This document shows, one piece after another, positions 62,494 through 64,000 of a stretch of DNA of 64,000 nt. Numbering within the stretch: position 1 is the stretch's first letter; each line of letters opens with the position of its first letter. A model generated the notes under the pieces. The model searched no databases. It had not been told where the DNA came from and was given only the letters and a program-made list of their open reading frames with translations. Position numbers and translations under genes: made by a program. This DNA comes from Alphaproteobacteria bacterium (GTDB lineage: Bacteria; Pseudomonadota; Alphaproteobacteria; CACIAM-22H2): assembly GCA_017308135.1 (NCBI GenBank), contig JAFKFM010000006.1:375724-439723 (forward strand), given 5' to 3'.

Positions 62494-63645
62494 ATGCGGA
62501 TCGCGATCATCGGCAGCGGCATTGCGGGCTCTTTGCTCGCCAAGAATCTCGACGGCGTTCCCGGCGTCACGGTCGATTTGTACGAGCGTGCCGCGCCCGG
62601 CGAGCACGATGGCGCGGGGACGGGCCTGAATCTCGGCCCCAACGGGTTCAAGGCGCTGCGCCTGCACGATCCCGAATCCCATGCGCGCCTGCGCGCCGCG
62701 TCGTTCGAGTGGCGCAGCTGGGTCGTCGAATTGGTCGACGGCACGAAGCTGCTCGATCTCGATCTGCTCGACCTCGCCGACGAGCCGGGCGCCAGGCTGC
62801 GCTGGTCAGAGCTTTACGCGCTGATGCGCGAACCCGTGCTGGCGCGCACGCGCTATGGCCATGAGTTCATCGCACTGGAGGAAGATGCGGCCCGGCGCCT
62901 CGTGCCCGTGTTCAAAACACCGTCGGGCGAGATTGTCCGCAACGGCGGTTACGATCTGCTGGTCGCGGGCGACGGGCGGTTCAGCAAGCTGCGCGAACTC
63001 ACCTGCGGGCCGATCCAATCGCAACAGATGGGGATCGGCATCTGGCGCTTGCTGACCAGCGATGAAGGCAGCCCGTTCGACGATTACCGGCAATGGTTCC
63101 ACGGCAATAACCGCCTGCTCGCCTATCGCGTGCCCGGCGGCCATGTTTATGCCTGCGGCGTATTCGCGCTGGGCGGCGAGACGATCGAGGCGCATCACAA
63201 GACCGAAGAATTCCGGCGCGCCAATTTCCGGCCGCAGGACAAGCCGCCCTGTCCCTCGGTCGCGTGGATCTTGGAGCGTGCGGCGGCCCAGGAAAGCGAA
63301 CTTCATTGGGCGCGGCTGCAAGTCTCGCCCTTGCTGCGCGGCGATTCCTCGGGCCGCGTGCTGCTGCTGGGCGATGCGGCGCAAGCGATGGTGCCCACGC
63401 TGGGCCAAGGAGCGACGCAAGCGATCGAAGACGGCGCGATCGCCGCATCGATTATCCGTAAAGGCGGCGGTGTTGCGGAAATCGCAGCCGTCCGCGACGC
63501 GCGGGTGGAATTCGTGCGCGATTTCTCGCTGGAGGCGACGGATACGATGCTGGGCACCGATCCGGTCGCGGGCACGAAGGCGAAGTCGGGCCCGGATTTC
63601 TTGGCAAAGCTAAAGAAGCTTTATCGCGACGTGCCGGGGCCTTAA
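62494..63645 (+). CDS. FAD-dependent monooxygenase
   Basis: The 383-residue protein has 'IAIIGSGIAGSLLAKNL' at the dinucleotide fold, 'DLLVAGDGRFSKLREL' in the middle (DG motif), and 'VLLLGDAAQAMVPTLGQGATQAIEDGA' (GD motif), the pattern of class A flavin hydroxylases such as UbiH and salicylate hydroxylases. The substrate is unknown. It starts after a TA pair and its TAA shares four bases with the convergent HIT gene's stop. Confidence 0.8.
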   Translation: MRIAIIGSGIAGSLLAKNLDGVPGVTVDLYERAAPGEHDGAGTGLNLGPNGFKALRLHDPESHARLRAASFEWRSWVVELVDGTKLLDLDLLDLADEPGARLRWSELYALMREPVLARTRYGHEFIALEEDAARRLVPVFKTPSGEIVRNGGYDLLVAGDGRFSKLRELTCGPIQSQQMGIGIWRLLTSDEGSPFDDYRQWFHGNNRLLAYRVPGGHVYACGVFALGGETIEAHHKTEEFRRANFRPQDKPPCPSVAWILERAAAQESELHWARLQVSPLLRGDSSGRVLLLGDAAQAMVPTLGQGATQAIEDGAIAASIIRKGGGVAEIAAVRDARVEFVRDFSLEATDTMLGTDPVAGTKAKSGPDFLAKLKKLYRDVPGP

Positions 63646-64000
63646 TCGGCGCGGGGCAGCATCCGGCCGAGCTTACGCCCGCCGACGACGTGGAAATGCA
63701 GATGCGGCACTTCCTGATTGCCGTCGGTGCCCGCGTTGCTGATGACGCGATAACCCGAATCCGACACGCCCATCTGGCGTGCGACATCGCCGATCGCCTT
63801 CATCAGCGCGGCTTGTTCGGCGACGGAGGCGTTGGCGGTGAAATCCGCCATCGAGACGTAAGCGCCCTTCGGGATCACCAGCACATGGACCGGCGCCCCC
63901 GGATTGATGTCGTGGAAGGCGAGAACATGGTCGTTCTCCATCACCTTCTTGCACGGGATTTCGCCGCGCAGGATCCGCGCGAAAATGTTGTTCGGATCGT
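63642..64000 (-). CDS. HIT-family protein (5' end outside the window)
   Basis: The visible 119 residues include 'FARILRGEIPCKKVMENDHVLAFHDINPGAPVHVLVIPKGAY' and the HIT triad 'VPHLHFHVVGG' (His-x-His-x-His-x-x), typical of Hint-type AMP-lysine or nucleotide hydrolases. The frame continues off the right edge; the ATG at 63944 is internal, since the text before it ('DPNNIFARILRGEIP') is the normal N-terminal motif. Cytoplasmic, conserved, role in general nucleotide metabolism. Confidence 0.88.
   Translation of the reverse strand, partial: DPNNIFARILRGEIPCKKVMENDHVLAFHDINPGAPVHVLVIPKGAYVSMADFTANASVAEQAALMKAIGDVARQMGVSDSGYRVISNAGTDGNQEVPHLHFHVVGGRKLGRMLPRAD

Noticed and set aside
1-64000. CRISPR array, tRNA or rRNA genes
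   Set aside because: No regularly spaced direct repeats of 23-40 bases, no cloverleaf with CCA-proximal pairing and no rRNA-like sequence were noticed by eye; a covariance search could still find a small RNA.

Overview
The window is a 64 kb piece of a high-GC chromosome that reads as an alphaproteobacterium, most likely Rhodospirillales-like. The grounds are gene order and family content: argD-argF-hslO, hrcA-grpE next to rph-rdgB-hemW, dnaK-dnaJ, an IalB-family protein, a GcvH-less housekeeping set with bactofilin, and a divergent OxyR/AhpC-AhpD pair. No rRNA, tRNA or CRISPR array was seen. Genes are densely packed, with many ATGA, GTGA or TTGA start/stop overlaps inside operons and unusually tight tail-to-tail junctions between convergent genes.

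Layout. Positions 1-5360: an envelope polysaccharide and secretion region (IalB-like protein, Wzy/WaaL-type ligase, TPR-GT9 fusion) and recX. Positions 5404-7226: an IS607-family insertion sequence with an apparently intact serine transposase and a TnpB RNA-guided nuclease, inserted just upstream of recX. Positions 7355-12679: ABC-2 permease, a PAS_5 protein, the arginine operon argD-argF-hslO behind a good sigma-70 promoter, and a lipoprotein. Positions 12683-17818: a hydrolase/oxidoreductase group (SGNH hydrolase, M20D amidohydrolase, GMC oxidoreductase, nitronate monooxygenase-like enzyme). Positions 17916-24233: a Pat-type acetyltransferase, a GT9 glycosyltransferase, AmpG, and two tandem PAS_5 proteins. 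Positions 24230-32514: typA, adenosine kinase, EI24 protein, bactofilin, a lipoprotein, and a methyltransferase-OGT-nth operon.

Positions 32484-36238 carry the most striking cassette: adjacent, translationally coupled genes for a UbiA-type phosphoribosyltransferase, a DprE1-like oxidase and a DprE2-like reductase, with dapB behind. This is the gene set that makes polyprenyl-phospho-arabinose in mycobacteria, here in a proteobacterium. Upstream is a mandelate-racemase/TRAP transporter operon (36282-40252) under a divergent LysR regulator.

Positions 41269-47622 hold the heat-shock genes dnaJ, dnaK, grpE and hrcA. Between hrcA and rph sits a lower-GC islet (47674-48423) with a secreted protein and a 54-residue ORF. 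Positions 48512-56119 are the conserved run rph-rdgB-hemW, then lpoA-like/rsmI/yraN/BON/SirB1/gshB. Positions 56116-60597: extensin-like protein, oxyR, ahpC-ahpD and comM. Positions 60636-64000: a GntR regulator, a VapBC50-like toxin-antitoxin pair, an FAD monooxygenase and a HIT-family gene cut by the window edge.

Functions are assigned from motifs and family knowledge read by eye. No database search was run, and insertion-sequence ends, promoters and operators are inferences.
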